From a virus: a stretch of 64,000 nt of DNA. The notes under the pieces are model-generated. The model was given only the letters and a program-made list of their open reading frames with translations. It searched no databases and was not told the DNA's origin. The translations under genes were made by a program, and so were the position numbers. Within the stretch, counting starts at the first letter, position 1. Every line of letters starts with the position of its first letter. The DNA lies in IMG/VR virus record IMGVR_UViG_3300013094_000040, positions 1-64,000 of that record, one strand, 5' to 3'. Shown in pieces: positions 63,140 to 64,000 of the stretch.

Positions 63140-64000
63140 CGCTGCCGCTACAGTAATCAACAATCAAGGCGATATCTTGTATGCTGGACACGCAGAGCGT
63201 TACAGCAAAATTAAGAACGATCCTGATCTACATCGAGAAATGTTTTTTGATTTAGCACGTGGTCGTCACATTGATCATATTGCTTACTATGAAACTCCTT
63301 GGAAGAAACAACTACGCCAGCTATATTCAGGACAGGGCGTAGAGTGGAACAAGTTAACTACCGGCCAGGTACTTAACAAACAGTTACAGGGATTCTTTAC
63401 AGGTGTTCCTGTTACAACACATAATCATCACCTAAGCCATGCCGCAGCAGGATTTCAAACCAGCCCCTACGATCGAGCCACAGTAGTAGTTATTGACGCT
63501 ATTGGTGAATTTGATACAGTAAGTATCTGGGGTGCTCACTACGACAATGGAGTTGCTCGGTATCACCGGCTATGGGGACAACGATATCCTCACAGTATCG
63601 GATTGTTTTATAGTGCTATGACCAAACGTATTGGACTTAAACCCATGGAAGATGAATATATCCTTATGGGCATGAGTGCCTACGGTAGAGATTGGAAACA
63701 AAGCGACATATTAGAAAACGACTTTGTTGAAGAATTATACGATGTAAAATTTAAACAAAATTTACATCTTGGAGTTGACAATACCTACATGAGTCACGTT
63801 AGCCAAGAAGATATTGCCATTGGTGCCCAGGCACTTGCAGAAAAATTAATTTATAATGTAATGGTTCGTGCCAAGTGTTTTGGCTGGAGCCGCAATTTGG
63901 TATACATGGGAGGGGTAGCACTTAACTGCCTTGCTAATAGAAACTTAGGAGACTATTTTGATAATATATGGATTATGCCTAATCCTGGCGATGCTGGTAG
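63105..64000 (+). CDS. NodU/CmcH-type carbamoyltransferase (partial, cut by window end)
   Basis: The first 298 residues are visible; the family usually has 550-600. The start MNILGISAGFHDAAATV is the typical ATPase-like N-terminus. HNHHLSHAA at 106-114 provides the metal-binding histidines, VVVIDAIGEFDTVS follows, and GGVALNC at 269-275 is the conserved phosphate-binding phrase. Enzymes of this family make carbamoyl-AMP from carbamoyl phosphate and ATP, then transfer the carbamoyl group to a hydroxyl of a sugar or antibiotic; the C-terminal domain that does the final transfer lies outside the window. The ATG at 63105 overlaps the previous gene by 35 bases, and is preferred because it supplies the full first strand. 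Confidence 0.93.
   Translation, partial: MNILGISAGFHDAAATVINNQGDILYAGHAERYSKIKNDPDLHREMFFDLARGRHIDHIAYYETPWKKQLRQLYSGQGVEWNKLTTGQVLNKQLQGFFTGVPVTTHNHHLSHAAAGFQTSPYDRATVVVIDAIGEFDTVSIWGAHYDNGVARYHRLWGQRYPHSIGLFYSAMTKRIGLKPMEDEYILMGMSAYGRDWKQSDILENDFVEELYDVKFKQNLHLGVDNTYMSHVSQEDIAIGAQALAEKLIYNVMVRAKCFGWSRNLVYMGGVALNCLANRNLGDYFDNIWIMPNPGDAG

Overview
The window is part of the genome of a T4-type contractile-tailed phage (Straboviridae or marine T4-like grade) with an AT-rich genome. The evidence is a portal (gp20), tape measure, hub protein of the gp26 type, gp46/gp47 recombination nuclease, gp55 late sigma factor, gp25 and gp6 wedge proteins, a gp5-like spike, and repeated copies of the T4 late promoter octamer [T/A/C]ATAAATA placed 21-34 bases before start codons. 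Overall character resembles aquatic T4-like phages, but the host cannot be read from the sequence. No tRNA gene, integrase, IS element or CRISPR array was seen.

Layout. 1-5593: end of a small head gene, portal and tape measure on the minus strand, then a divergent hub gene and a small gene on plus. 5594-6034: a convergent gap without a gene, with a terminator and a series of strong hairpins that could be a structured RNA. 6035-11711 (minus): GIY-YIG endonuclease, gp46, an ANL adenylate-forming enzyme inserted between gp46 and gp47, gp47 and gp55; three sigma70-like promoters (TTGAC[A/T]-17-TA[T/G][A/T][C/T/A]T class) precede gp46, gp47 and gp55. 11828-45712 (plus): baseplate and fibre region, including a spike with up to three wall-degrading domains, gp25, gp6, a 4277-residue structural protein, duplicated fibre plus polyglycine-adhesin modules, and further fibre proteins.

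45725-64000 (plus) is the most unusual part. A near-consensus sigma70 promoter (TTGACA-17-TATACT) carrying an inverted repeat starts a chain of at least 19 genes in which every junction after the first gene overlaps by 4-35 bases. The chain encodes three glycosyltransferase-like proteins, three SGNH-hydrolase-like proteins, a compact ANL ligase, a double DUF2061-type membrane protein, seven radical SAM proteins, two members of an unrecognised family each placed directly after a radical SAM gene, a 33-residue basic peptide, and a NodU/CmcH-type carbamoyltransferase cut by the window end. The promoter type suggests expression before the late phase, unlike the neighbouring virion genes. The simplest reading is a phage-encoded biosynthetic pathway that builds or modifies a glycan, lipid-linked sugar, peptide or nucleotide; the product is unknown.

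How the parts relate: gp46/gp47 process DNA ends for recombination-dependent replication, gp55 redirects host RNA polymerase to the octamer promoters found upstream of virion genes, the baseplate/fibre genes build the adsorption and wall-piercing device, and the downstream operon probably changes the host surface or a phage component during infection.
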